From an uncultured Verrucomicrobia subdivision 3 bacterium (GTDB taxonomy: Bacteria > Verrucomicrobiota > Verrucomicrobiia > Limisphaerales > UBA11358): DNA of 42,766 nucleotides. Below the pieces are notes generated by a model, which worked only from the letters and a program-made list of their open reading frames with translations, was not told the origin of the DNA and made no database searches. This document shows, one piece after another, positions 1 through 9,600 of the stretch. The stretch's first letter is position 1, and every line of letters begins with the position of its first letter. The DNA is taken from the NCBI GenBank assembly GCA_903875465.1, contig CAIQWB010000027.1, forward strand, positions 1 through 42,766, written 5' to 3'. The translations under genes were made by a program, and so were the position numbers.

Positions 1-69
1 ATCCATGCGCACCACCTGCCAGGCTTTGCCCAGCGCCAACACCTGCTGAAACATCTTTTCCGGTATCAT
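1..69 (-). CDS. Transposase N-terminus, partial (ISL3-like)
   Basis: An open frame starts with ATG at 69 and runs off the left edge, giving 23 residues that begin MIPEKMFQQVLALGKAW. A second possible start is the ATG at 54, which has a purine-rich GGAAAAG just before it. ISL3-family transposases typically begin with a short segment of the pattern (L/F)FxxxLxLxxxWxVxxVxxD, and this peptide (FQQVLALGKAWQVVRMD) fits. No catalytic residues lie in the visible part. It could be another DDE transposase; the gene lies in tandem behind the truncated GH16 gene, which supports insertion into that gene. Confidence 0.45.
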   Translation of the reverse strand, partial: MIPEKMFQQVLALGKAWQVVRMD

Positions 70-118
70 CAGGCGGCACTTTACCATCCCAAGCAAATCC
101 GTTTCAACCCCATTTACC
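1..118 (-). mobile_element. End of an insertion sequence (ISL3-like), running off the left edge
   Basis: The reading frame of the GH16 gene stops abruptly inside a recognisable golvesin-like domain at 121. Immediately beyond it, on the same strand, a new open frame begins at 69 and runs off the window. Its peptide resembles the N-terminus of ISL3-type transposases. The stretch between about 70 and 118 would then be the IS terminus with its inverted repeat and promoter. The exact end and the inverted repeat cannot be fixed because the other end of the element is outside the window. The family assignment rests on about 23 residues only. Confidence 0.5.
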
Positions 119-120
119 CA

Positions 121-1962
121 TTACAAACGTCGAAGAAGCAACAATCCCAACCAGTTCCAGGTTCCGCCCTTCGTGGTCTGGTTCACTGCCAGCGTGCGCG
201 CGCCACCGGCATACGTTACGTCCACCGGCGTGTTCGTGGCGCGATTGGTAAAGGCGGCCCACCACAGATAAACTTGGTAGCTGTTCGTGTGCGGCAGCGC
301 CGGTGTGAACCGCACGCTTGCCGTCGTCGTGCCTGGCGCGGCGTACAGGTAATCCTTGCCGTAAAATCCCGCCACGCCCGCGCTCGCCGCCCACGTGCCC
401 GTCATCGTGATGCCGACGGCGTCGCCGTTGTCCTTGATGGTCGCCTTGTCCATGGTCACACTGACCTCGCTTGAATTGGGGCTTGCGCCCAGTTGATTGG
501 TTGCGGCCACCACATAAAAATAGGTCAGGCCCGCTGCCGCCGTTGTGTCGGTGAAGCCCTCCCGGTCCGCGGTGCCCGTGGTTACCACCGAGTAAGGCCC
601 CCCGCTCGTCGTCGCCCGCTGCACGAGCATGCCCGCCCAGCCCGCCGGCAAGCTCCAGGTGAGTGAAACCCCCGAGCTGCCCGCCGTCGCCGTCAGGTCC
701 GTCGGCGCGGCGGGTGCGCTGGTAATGCGCCGAAACCCCGCGGCCCCGGCCCGAAATATCGCCGTGCTGCCGTTGTTTGTCACCACCAGGCGCACAGTGC
801 CGTTCGTTCCGGGGTTGAAGGGAAAGGTTCCGAGGGACAACCATTTTTGTCCGCCGTAAAGCTGGTCTATCGGCAGTGTGGTGTGCGCCCCATCGGCGGC
901 ATTCACGGTAAATACCGCCGCGCGCTCCCCGGAAATCACCGTGCTGCTGCGGTTCTGAAAATAAGTTGGATTCCACACCAGCACTTCATAATTGCCAGCG
1001 CTCGTAATGTTCGGCGACCACGTCATCAGGCTCCCGTTGTTGGTGGCTGTGCGCGTATCGCATTGACCGTCAAAATTCAATGCATACGGATCAACCTGCC
1101 AGTTGCCGCTGCAAATCGCGTTTGTGATGTCCACCAGGGTCACGGCGCCCATGGGGAACGTGTCCCCGTAGCCCGTGCTGTTCGTAAAATAGCGGCAATA
1201 GTTCACCTGCATGTCGGACGGCGCCACGATGCCCGCTCGGCCTTCATTCCACGCCAGGCTGGTGATCCACATGGGTGCGGGTGCCAGCGGTCCGGGGAGC
1301 GTCGAAGTCATCACTTTCACGCCGTCAACGAACCAGTTCACGCCCTTCGGGGTGTATTCCCAGCCGTAAATATGGTTGGTTTCCGAACTGTCCTGGCCGG
1401 CTGGCAAAAGATAATTGTAAGCGCTGCCCGAGCCATTCATGCCATAGCCATAATGCACGCCGCCGGGGTAATAATGCAGATTCAGGCCCACCTTGCTGGG
1501 GGAGTAGGAGGAAATTTCAAAACCGTCCACTTCGTTGAGCGCAATGTTCCAAAACGACTGATGCCAGCCCGGCCGGCGGCTGCTGTTCAGCAGCGCCTGA
1601 ATTTCGTAGTAACCATAACCGAGTGCCTGTTTCGTAATGATTCCGCCACAGGTAAAAGCGTAAGTGGTCGCCGCCACCACGTTCGTTTCGTTCCGCCCAT
1701 AAATGTGCAACTGCCCATTGGTCACCGCCACGTTACCCGGCAGGTTGAGTCCATCCAGTCGCGTGCCGGTGCGATAATTCCATTTATTCGTGTTGAGGTC
1801 ATTCGCCTTGAATTCATCCGAGAAGGCCAGCCGGAAGGTGGTGCCAGGTGCGTCGCGAAACGGATGCCCGTTCGGGTCGCTGGCGGGGTCAATGCTTTGT
1901 CCCTGCAGCGAGGCCATGATGCCCAGCAGCAGCCCGGTGAAAACGCCAGTCTTGGCAGGCAT
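121..1962 (-). CDS. Modular secreted GH16 glycoside hydrolase with golvesin-like and FN3 domains, C-terminus truncated
   Basis: This is a 613-residue secreted endo-glycosidase. I chose the ATG at 1962 because a signal peptide follows directly (MPAKTGVFTGLLLGIMASLQG); the frame stays open upstream to 2127 but that part overlaps the end of the previous gene and does not look like a protein. Residues about 40-290 are the GH16 jelly roll, with the catalytic ExDxxE motif at E144-D146-E149 (NEVDGFE). Residues about 295-415 resemble a golvesin/xanthan-lyase C-terminal-like beta domain, 420-505 a fibronectin type III domain, and 506-613 a second golvesin-like domain. That last domain breaks off after TWNWLG, where the family continues with a further strand, so the end is probably replaced by insertion-sequence DNA. 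GH16 members cleave beta-1,3/1,4-glucans or galactans; the substrate cannot be read from the sequence. Confidence 0.85.
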   Translation of the reverse strand: MPAKTGVFTGLLLGIMASLQGQSIDPASDPNGHPFRDAPGTTFRLAFSDEFKANDLNTNKWNYRTGTRLDGLNLPGNVAVTNGQLHIYGRNETNVVAATTYAFTCGGIITKQALGYGYYEIQALLNSSRRPGWHQSFWNIALNEVDGFEISSYSPSKVGLNLHYYPGGVHYGYGMNGSGSAYNYLLPAGQDSSETNHIYGWEYTPKGVNWFVDGVKVMTSTLPGPLAPAPMWITSLAWNEGRAGIVAPSDMQVNYCRYFTNSTGYGDTFPMGAVTLVDITNAICSGNWQVDPYALNFDGQCDTRTATNNGSLMTWSPNITSAGNYEVLVWNPTYFQNRSSTVISGERAAVFTVNAADGAHTTLPIDQLYGGQKWLSLGTFPFNPGTNGTVRLVVTNNGSTAIFRAGAAGFRRITSAPAAPTDLTATAGSSGVSLTWSLPAGWAGMLVQRATTSGGPYSVVTTGTADREGFTDTTAAAGLTYFYVVAATNQLGASPNSSEVSVTMDKATIKDNGDAVGITMTGTWAASAGVAGFYGKDYLYAAPGTTTASVRFTPALPHTNSYQVYLWWAAFTNRATNTPVDVTYAGGARTLAVNQTTKGGTWNWLGLLLLRRL

Positions 1963-2123
1963 TCTTAAAGGATTCAAAACCTTGCCGGCGTTCGACGATT
2001 CGCTCCGGTTGCCTGACCTAAACGCGCCCCAGTCTAAATCCAGGCTTGTGCCGCCCCGCTCGGGCCGTCGCACGCCTCTGGCTGCGAAGCCAAACAATTC
2101 CAGCGCGCGGTGGGGGAAAAATC

Positions 2124-3221
2124 TCATCTGGATGCCTTGAGTGGTATCTGCACATTAAAACTTCCGTGGCGCAACGTGTCATTCGCCGCTGCGCAACAAA
2201 GCGCGATGGGTTCCCCGTTCGCGAAAACCAACTGCGGCCGTTCCAGCGCCGTCAGGGTTTCCTCATGGCCGTCGGCCCAGCGGATGCTGCCGGGATTGGC
2301 CACGAACGGATGCGACGATAATTTCCAATCAAATCCGTCCGCCGATTCCCACAGCGCAAGGGAATAGCCACGATGCGTGAAGTTGCCGTCGTTGTCCTTC
2401 ACCACGGCCCAATAGCGATCCGGCCCGCGCCAGATGAACGGATCCTCGGCGGCGAACATCACCCCCTTCGCGCCAAACACTTCGCCCGGGTGCTTTGTGA
2501 ATGGCCCGAGCGGACTGTCCGCTGTGGCGGCCAGATGCACCACCGGTCCGCCAAACGGCTGCGGCCGTTGCTTCCCCACCGCTTTGTAAATCATCAGCAC
2601 CCCGCCCTCCGGCCGGACCGTTACCGAAGGATTGGTCACCAGTTGTGCATCCGGCGCATTCGTGTCCGCACTGATGTCCAGCACTGGCTTGTCCCAACGC
2701 TGCCAGGGTCCGAACGGGGAATCCGCCACCGCCACGCCGATTCGCTGATGATTGCGATGCGTCCAGTTCAAGGGCGATTTGACCACCCCATCCCCCTGGT
2801 TGCCCATGTAGTATAGATAAAACGTTTTGCCGATGCGAAGAATGGTCGGATTATGCGTGCACGAGCCATCCCAGAAGTTCGTGCCGCGCGCGGGCAAGGC
2901 GATGGCTTGATGTGTCCACGGTCCAAAGGGTGTCTCGCTCACGGCGTGCGCCACTTCCGAATGGGTGACCCACGCGAGATGACCCAGTTTGCGTGGCCAG
3001 CGCGAGTAAAACATGTGGTATTTGCCGTCGTCGCCCTTGATCTCCGAGCCGCACCAGATGTTGAAATCAGGGTCAGCCCATTTTGCCGTGGCCGGCACCG
3101 GCTGCAGCCTGGCATTGAGGTCGTAATCCACCGGTCCCATTCCAGCGCTCGCTGCGCCCGCGCCAAAAATACCAGCCATCCCGAGCAGGAGGGTCCCCAG
3201 GGCTTTTGCTGTCAGCGTCAT
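2124..3221 (-). CDS. Secreted GH43-like five-bladed beta-propeller glycoside hydrolase
   Basis: This 365-residue protein starts at the ATG at 3221, 4 bp after the stop of the FAD oxidoreductase gene, with a signal peptide ending near GAGAASAG. The body shows repeated propeller-blade motifs: KYHMFYSRWP, AHAVSETPFGPW, TFYLYYMGN, GVAVADSPFGPWQRW, ATADSPLGPF and AEDPFIWRGPDRYWAVVKD. These are typical of GH43/GH32/GH117-type hydrolases, where short Asp/Glu motifs at the blade starts form the active site; WADPDFN near residue 48 and AEDPFIW near 245 are the obvious acidic candidates. The exact GH family is unclear. The gene is translationally close to its upstream neighbour and reads into the GH16 gene, so the three probably form one transcript. 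The product would act outside the cytoplasm on side chains or oligosaccharides. Confidence 0.75.
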   Translation of the reverse strand: MTLTAKALGTLLLGMAGIFGAGAASAGMGPVDYDLNARLQPVPATAKWADPDFNIWCGSEIKGDDGKYHMFYSRWPRKLGHLAWVTHSEVAHAVSETPFGPWTHQAIALPARGTNFWDGSCTHNPTILRIGKTFYLYYMGNQGDGVVKSPLNWTHRNHQRIGVAVADSPFGPWQRWDKPVLDISADTNAPDAQLVTNPSVTVRPEGGVLMIYKAVGKQRPQPFGGPVVHLAATADSPLGPFTKHPGEVFGAKGVMFAAEDPFIWRGPDRYWAVVKDNDGNFTHRGYSLALWESADGFDWKLSSHPFVANPGSIRWADGHEETLTALERPQLVFANGEPIALCCAAANDTLRHGSFNVQIPLKASR

Positions 3222-3225
3222 AAAA

Positions 3226-5574
3226 TTAAATGTCCGCAAAACAACGCACCTCAAACAGCGCCGCTGGAACCTGGGCGCCCGGCGCAAACAGGCGAAATTC
3301 CAACACCTCCGTCGTCACGGGTTGTTCCAGGCGGATCACCTGGCGCGATTGATGGTTGTCCGTAATTTCCCAAAGCAAACGTTCGCCGGCCAAATCGTGC
3401 CGTTCCATTCCGTTGGCGTGGCCCGCCAGCACCGGCTTCTTCGCCGGGACAACCACCCTCAACTCGCGAACGCAAAATGGCATCACGCGCTCCGGGTGCC
3501 CCATCAGCACGGATTCCATCGGGTGATCAAAGTCCGTGTCAAAAGAAAACTCGATGCGCGCAATGGTCTGTGGCTGGTCCCACGTCAGGGTCAGCACTGG
3601 TTGCTCATGCGCCAAGTCCGCGACCCACGCGTTCGGCTGGTGCGTGGGGCGCGCCCGGCCGTTTACCAGATTTTGCGGTGAAAAGACGCCCAGCGGCGGC
3701 TCAATTTTTATGGCCAGGTTTTTTCCGGCGGGACGGCGTTGCGGAATCCAAAATTCAAAACGATCAATCCCGCTGCCCGGCGGCGGTTCCTGGCGGGGCG
3801 ACTTGGCCACGGCGCGATTAAATTTTTGCGTCAGCGCCAGCACGCCGGTCACGCGTTGGTCACTCACGTGCACGGCCACGTCCGGATTGGCCATCAGGCA
3901 GACAAATGCGTAGCGCGGCTCCTCCATCCTCACCGCAAATTTCAGCGGCACCTTGACGCTGCTCCCACTCTTCAGTTGGACGCTCTGCGTGGCCAGCGTC
4001 ACGTCGGGCGTGTGGTTGTCGGCCTGGCTGCTGATGCGCAGTTCGACCCGGAGCTGGGTCGGCGCCGCCACATCGAGCAGAAATTCAACCTCGGGCATCA
4101 TCCCCGGTGACACCGGCAGCATCATGGCCCACGCGGCCTGCAGGGGAATCGTCTCCCCGCTGGGTATGAATTGCGCCAGCTTCAATTCGCTGGTCGCGGA
4201 AATGTTCGCTGTGCGGGCCAGATCCATCTCATCCGCCAACGCCAGACCTGGAATATATTGGCCCATCCGCATTAATTCGCGCTGTAATTCCTGCAGTTTC
4301 GGCGCCGGGAGCAGGTCGCGCGGCCGGACCTTGTCCCTGGCGCAGATCGCCGCCGCCATCCCCGCCGCCTGGGCGCTGTGCGCGCAGGTCGCCATCACCC
4401 GCGTCGAGCCAAACGCGATGTGCGACGCGCTGATGATGCGGCCCGCCAGCAAAAGATTCTTAATGTTCCTGGAATAGAGCGTGCGATACGGAATTTGATA
4501 GACCCCTTTCGAGTGCCACTGCTGGCAGCCGGGCTGGCCGCTGTAAACCCCTTCCGCCGGGTGCAGATCAATGGCCCAGCCCCCGAAGGAAACCGCATCG
4601 GCGTGGCGGCGTTGTTCGACCAGGTCCGGTTGCGTCAGCATCACGTCGCCTTCAAAGCGACGGCTCTCGCGTTTTCCGGGAATGGTGCCCACCCATTCCA
4701 GCGTCAGGGTCTCCGCCTCCGGAAACCGCCCGGAATTCTTGATATAATTCCAGACGCCGTAAGCCACCTTCCATAATTCCCATTTGATCTCCTCACTATC
4801 GTGAATCGTGTCGCGGGTGCCGCCCCACTCCAGCCACCAGAGGCGGCAGCCGGTGTCGTTAAACTTGATGTCCCGCCAGCGCGGAATGCTCGAAATGTCG
4901 CGCAACGCAAAACTGGGGGCGGTGTACTTCACCGGGCGGCCCGTGTCCTTGGAATAAAAATAAATCGTGTGCCCGAGCAGTTCGTTGCTCGCCTGTTCCG
5001 GCGCAAATGGTTCGCCGAATTCCGCCCGCGCCTCCGCGCCAATGCGAAAAGCCGCCCCCGCCAGAAAACCCACCATCCCATCCCCGCTCGCATCCACAAA
5101 CACCGGCGCGGTAATGTCGTAGCGGGTCGCATTCTGCGGGCAGAATCCGCGGACGGTTTTAATGGTCTCCCCGTCGGACTTTTCCAGATCGTACACGGCC
5201 GTGTTGAGCAACAGCGTGATGTTGGGCTCGTTCACGACCATTTCCAAAATGAGGGTGTCCAGGACCAGCGGATTGCCTTCCGGATTGCGAAAGGTGTTTT
5301 CCACCAGCAGCTCATCAATCACACCACCTTCGCGCGCCCACCGGTTGTTGTTGCCCATGTGCGAGGTCGCCCCGAGAATCCACAGCCGGACTTCGCTCGA
5401 AGCGTTCCCGCCCAGCACCGGCCGGTCCTGCACCAGCACCACCCGCGCACCCGCGCGCGCGGCCGTGATCGCCGCGCAAACGCCTGCCAGCCCTCCCCCG
5501 ATCACTGCGATGTCGGTGGTCAGGTTCTGCTGCTGCAGGGTTCGCTTGCCTTGCGTTGGAGCTTCCTTTGTCAT
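3226..5574 (-). CDS. FAD-dependent oxidoreductase (FAD_oxidored family), set 1
   Basis: The 782-residue product begins with a Rossmann dinucleotide fold at residues about 20-60: DIAVIGGGLAGVCAA, then a strand ending LVQDRPVLGGNASSE. A second FAD-contacting segment, FVDASGDGMVGFLAGA, follows near 165, and NLLLAGRIISASHIAFGSTRVM near 370-390 resembles the C-terminal FAD loop. This is the PF12831-type family, often mislabelled as xanthan lyase. Residues about 480-780 form an additional all-beta region whose end (LLWEITDNHQSRQVIRL) resembles a discoidin/galactose-binding fold. There is no signal peptide, so it should act in the cytoplasm. It leads the set-1 operon, with the hydrolase 4 bp downstream. 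A close paralogue lies at 12014-14332. The substrate is unknown; a role in oxidising or modifying imported sugars is inference. Confidence 0.85.
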   Translation of the reverse strand: MTKEAPTQGKRTLQQQNLTTDIAVIGGGLAGVCAAITAARAGARVVLVQDRPVLGGNASSEVRLWILGATSHMGNNNRWAREGGVIDELLVENTFRNPEGNPLVLDTLILEMVVNEPNITLLLNTAVYDLEKSDGETIKTVRGFCPQNATRYDITAPVFVDASGDGMVGFLAGAAFRIGAEARAEFGEPFAPEQASNELLGHTIYFYSKDTGRPVKYTAPSFALRDISSIPRWRDIKFNDTGCRLWWLEWGGTRDTIHDSEEIKWELWKVAYGVWNYIKNSGRFPEAETLTLEWVGTIPGKRESRRFEGDVMLTQPDLVEQRRHADAVSFGGWAIDLHPAEGVYSGQPGCQQWHSKGVYQIPYRTLYSRNIKNLLLAGRIISASHIAFGSTRVMATCAHSAQAAGMAAAICARDKVRPRDLLPAPKLQELQRELMRMGQYIPGLALADEMDLARTANISATSELKLAQFIPSGETIPLQAAWAMMLPVSPGMMPEVEFLLDVAAPTQLRVELRISSQADNHTPDVTLATQSVQLKSGSSVKVPLKFAVRMEEPRYAFVCLMANPDVAVHVSDQRVTGVLALTQKFNRAVAKSPRQEPPPGSGIDRFEFWIPQRRPAGKNLAIKIEPPLGVFSPQNLVNGRARPTHQPNAWVADLAHEQPVLTLTWDQPQTIARIEFSFDTDFDHPMESVLMGHPERVMPFCVRELRVVVPAKKPVLAGHANGMERHDLAGERLLWEITDNHQSRQVIRLEQPVTTEVLEFRLFAPGAQVPAALFEVRCFADI

Positions 5575-5835
5575 GTCTTGACTCGTTCAGAAAATTGTCG
5601 TGCAGCTGCCGCGCCAGTGCCAGCCTCCATTGCGAAAAAGTTTTTCGATATTTCGCCGCCTCAAAATGAGTCTAAATCCCCCCTGGGCAGCGTGCCCGGC
5701 GTGCGCATGGTTGATGGGGTGGACCCGCCTGGGCGGCCTGACATCCGTGGTGAAAACCAGTTGTGGCCCCAGCGCTGGCCGCGCGGAACCATCGCCGCCC
5801 CGCCCGCCCATCCGCCGGCCTCTGGAAAAAGTGAT
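5575..5835 (-). promoter_or_regulatory. Non-coding leader upstream of the set-1 operon
   Basis: These 261 bases separate the pseudopilin-like gene from the FAD oxidoreductase gene. No convincing reading frame is present. The gap is large relative to the 4-bp spacing downstream, so the set-1 promoter probably lies here, but no clear -35/-10 pair or operator could be recognised. Confidence 0.35.
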
Positions 5836-6600
5836 TCACAGGCCGCTGCCCTGGAAGTAAATCTCCAGCCCGTTCCAGTCCATCTTGGGACCGCTGGAAT
5901 ACTTGAAAAATTGCGCCCATTCGACATGCCCATCGATATAACCCTCGTTGCCCCCAACCGGTCCCTTGTTCTGCATGTGATTCACCCCGCGCGCGTTAAA
6001 GTCCGTTCCGCGCAGCCAGTCGCCATTGTACCGGCGCGTCAAATCGCTCCACAAAATTTTGTAGTAAGCCCGGTCGGTGGTCTTCATCGCAAACACCGGC
6101 ATGTGCGCCCGGATATTTTCCCCGCCGGGCAGAAGACCGTTGTTCGGATAATAAGTCCCCACATTCGCAATCTCATTGTAGGGTTGCCAGCCACAGTAGT
6201 AATTGTACCCAATAACGGACGGGTCCGCGCTGTTTTTGCCGTCGGAAAAATACCAGAACGTGTTGTCCGCCTTGTTCCAGTCCAGATTGGAGGGACAGTA
6301 GAACGACTCGCGGGAGATTTTGTAAACGCTCAGGATGTTGGTGCGAAAGGCCGCGCCAATGTAATACGGCGCGTCCTCGCCATCACTGGCCAGGCGCTCC
6401 TGGTTGTCATTCGCATCCATGATCGAGGCGAGGGTTTGCTGCTTGATATTGTTGGTGCAGGCAATGCGCTTGGCCCGTTCCTTGGCGCTCGCCAGCGCCG
6501 GCAACAGCATCGCCGCCAGAATGGCAATGATGGCGATCACCACCAGCAGTTCAATCAACGTAAAGCCCAAACTTGTTTCGTCTCTAAAATGATTTTTCAT
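5836..6600 (-). CDS. Prepilin-type N-terminal cleavage protein (type II secretion pseudopilin-like, H-X9-DG group)
   Basis: The 254-residue product has a textbook type IV prepilin signal: a short charged leader ending SLG, then [24 protein letters not shown], with the glutamate at +5. Cleavage by prepilin peptidase would occur between G12 and F13. After the hydrophobic helix comes the segment [18 protein letters not shown], common in the large pseudopilin families of Verrucomicrobiota and Planctomycetota. Near the C-terminus NHM...YIDGHVEW is a variant of the H-X9-DG motif, here with a longer His-to-DG spacing. The protein is expected to sit in the inner membrane with an exported globular domain. 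It lies between the beta-strand repeat protein and the set-1 operon, separated from the former by a terminator, so it probably has its own promoter in the short gap upstream. Confidence 0.88.
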   Translation of the reverse strand: MKNHFRDETSLGFTLIELLVVIAIIAILAAMLLPALASAKERAKRIACTNNIKQQTLASIMDANDNQERLASDGEDAPYYIGAAFRTNILSVYKISRESFYCPSNLDWNKADNTFWYFSDGKNSADPSVIGYNYYCGWQPYNEIANVGTYYPNNGLLPGGENIRAHMPVFAMKTTDRAYYKILWSDLTRRYNGDWLRGTDFNARGVNHMQNKGPVGGNEGYIDGHVEWAQFFKYSSGPKMDWNGLEIYFQGSGL

Positions 6601-6610
6601 ATCGACTCGG

Positions 6611-6648
6611 AAAAGGGCGGAGACGCCAGCCCCTAAGCGTCTCCGCCC
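6611..6648 (-). terminator. Intrinsic terminator of the beta-strand repeat protein gene
   Basis: A perfect 12-bp stem, GGGCGGAGACGC at 6615-6626 and its complement at 6637-6648, encloses a 10-nt loop. Read on the minus strand the hairpin is followed by four T residues. It starts 18 bp past the stop codon of the gene ending at 6667 and precedes the pseudopilin gene. Confidence 0.75.
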
Positions 6649-6666
6649 ATCGCCATCCCTTTACCA

Positions 6667-9600
6667 TCAATTCTTCACGCGAAAAAAGACGCTGCCGTTG
6701 GCCGGATTAATGGGAATAGTCACCGGACTGCTGCCCGGATAATTCACCCAGTTTGTGCCCAGGCCGCCGCCCAGGTTGTTCGTCTGCGCTTGCAAGGTCC
6801 CGCCGGCGAAGCTGATTTGCAGGCTGCCACCGGTGCTCGTGAGGCTCAGCGTGGGGGCCGTGGCCGGTACCACTTGCAAAGCCCCGGTGCCTGTGATGTA
6901 AGGCGCCCCGCTGGTGGCATCATAAACCCCGGCCGGCTGGCTGACCCCGTTCAACACCAGCGCGGCCACTTTGTTGGTGTCCGTGTAATTCAGGTTCAAC
7001 ACGGCGTTGTTGGAAACACTGATGCTCGAACTGCTGGCCAAGTCCGCATAGTAAACCGCCAGTGTGCCGGCGCTTACAGTGGTGTTGCCGGTATAACTGT
7101 TGGAGGCGGTGAGGGAGGCGGTTTGATTGCCCGTCTTCAGGATGGACCCGCTGCCCGTGATGACCCCATTGATGGTCAGGGCGGCATCCGCCTGCAGCGT
7201 CACCGAACCATTGACCGTCACCGGGCCGTCCCAGCCGCCGTACCCGTTATCCGGATTAAATACCGAGTTGTTGTTCAACACCAGCGACCAAACCGGATTT
7301 ACCGCCTGCTGGTACATTTCCAGCCGGGCGCCGCTGTTTACCGTCAGGGTATTGTCCGCACTGCCCCCCAGATTCGCCCCCACTTGAATGCCCAGCCCGC
7401 CGCCATTAATGACGATGTTTCCCGGGTTGTTGACCAGCGTGCCCACCAGCGCAATAAAGTTGCCGCCCACTTTCGTCAGGGTATTGGTGCTTTGCATATC
7501 CAGCGAGTTGCCATTCCCGCGCATGTCCCAGCGCGAAGCCCCGCCAATGCTGGCGTTGCCATTCATCACCACCTGCTGCACCGCATTAATCTGGTCGGCC
7601 GTCAGACTGTTGTTCACCACGGCCCCCTGGCCGCCAAATCCATTGCCGGAAATGGTCAGCACTTCGCCGCCAATATTGATCGTATTGGCCAGGAAGGCGC
7701 CCGTGTCAATGTCCAGCGTGCCGTTCCCGGATATGACCGTGCCCGCGGCGGTCGTGCCGAGCGCGCCGCTCGTCGAGATGGCGATCACGCCGTTCGTGAT
7801 CACCGTAAGGCCCGTGTAACTGTTGTTGTTCGCGAAAACCAGCGTGCCGGTCCCACCCTTGGTCAAAGTCCCGCCGCCGCCCAGGGTCCCCGAGAAGGTA
7901 TAATTGTTATTCGCAGTCACCGTCACGCTCGAGGGTTGCACCGTGCCGCCGGTAATGGCCACCGTGTAGGTGCTGGCAGTGTCATCGAACCACACGTTGT
8001 CCCCCGCGTAAAACGCATCGGGCGTCCCCCCATTGCTCCAGTTCGTGGTGGTGAGCGTGTTCCAGACGGTGGGGTTCCCTCCGTTGTTGCCTTTCCAAAC
8101 CAGCGAAGCGTTGACCGTGCTCGGCACAAACATCAACTGCGTGTTGCCGTTGGTCAGGTAGAAACTCCCGCCGCGCGATCCGATCACTTGAAAATTCGCG
8201 GCCGAGCCCGTGATGCCTCCGGGCGCATTAAGCACCAGGGAACTGGTGTTCGCCGGCGCCGTCGTCACCAGCGAAATCCAGACCGGCGACGCCGTGGCGT
8301 CAATCGTGTTGGCCGTGAAACTGCCCGGCGTGGAGGGGTCAAACGCCAGGATCGAATTCGCCTGCAGCTTCAACGAACTGATCGTTGTCCCCTCGCCCCC
8401 CAGGGTGCCGCCGGCGGCCACCGTGATGGCCGTGTTCATCGGATTGGCCGAGGTCAGGTTCAGCTGTCCGTCCAAAATCGTCGTCGTGCCGGAATAGGTC
8501 ACCGTCCCTCCGGACAACGCTTCAATGCCCTTGCCCGCCTTGACCACGTTGAGCACCGAGGCGCCATCCGTAAACGCCGTGACCGTGGAGAAGAAGCTGG
8601 CCGGGTTCGTGCCGGTGTTGATGGTGAGCGTGGCGGGATTCGCGCCATTGTTTAACAAGGTGCTGGTGGTGCTCAGGCTGAAATCAATAATGCTCGCCAC
8701 CGTCTGGTTGAAACCGTTTAAGTCAACGTTGCCATTACCCAGCTGCAGCGCGGTTGTGGCCAGGGCATCATTGGTCCCCAGCTTGATGAAACTGGTGGCG
8801 CCATCGCCATAGGTGCGCGTGTAGGCGTAAGCGCTGCCTGCGCCGGCAATGGTCAGGGTGCCGCTGATGCCCGGACGCAGCAGCACGCCCAGATTCGCCC
8901 CATTATCCCGGATGCTGCCGGACACCACCAGATTGCCATTGTCTTCCGTCCCGATGCGGGATGTATCCGCGCCGATAATGACCGGCCCGGCCCAAATATT
9001 CGTCTGGCCCGCCGCCACCGCCGCGCCGCGCAAGGCGCCCTTCGCACCCCCCACCCCCGTGCCATTAATCATGATGGTCTTGTTGCTCACCACCATGCCA
9101 TTGCCCCCGGGTATGCCGATTTCCAGCGTGTTCGCCGGACCATTTACCGTAACCGTGCCGTTGGTGGCCCCCAAGGCGGCATTATTGTTCACGTACAACG
9201 AGCCGCCGGCCGTCCCGCTGCCCCCGCTTAACGTCACCGGCCCGGTGAAATTATTCGCGTTGTCAATTTCCAAGGTGCTGGTGCCCAGCATGGCAATGCC
9301 ATTGGTGCCGCCGATGCTCCCCGTTCCCGAAAAGGTGTAATAGCTGCTCGAAACGTTCACTGTCGTGGCCGCCGGATTCACCTGCCCGGTAATGGTCACC
9401 GTGCCGCTGGATGTGTCGTCAAACGTCACCACGTCATTCACGCCGGACGGATATTCCAGGTATTGCGCTGTGCCACTATTCCAATCCAGTCCGCCATTCG
9501 TCTTCCAAATGCCGTCGCCCCCGGACCAGACCAGGTTTTGAATCGAAGGCGAAGTGATGTTCAGCAGGATATTGGCCCCGTCGTCCGTCAGGGTGGCGAC

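Noticed and set aside
847-1968. Long plus-strand open frame opposite the modular GH16 gene
   Set aside because: It has no domain or signal peptide and is a shadow of the GC-rich GH16 gene, whose protein is clearly recognisable.
4801-6636. 611-codon plus-strand open frame
   Set aside because: It spans the complements of the FAD oxidoreductase and pseudopilin genes and an intergenic region; rich in His, Arg and Pro, with no known motif.
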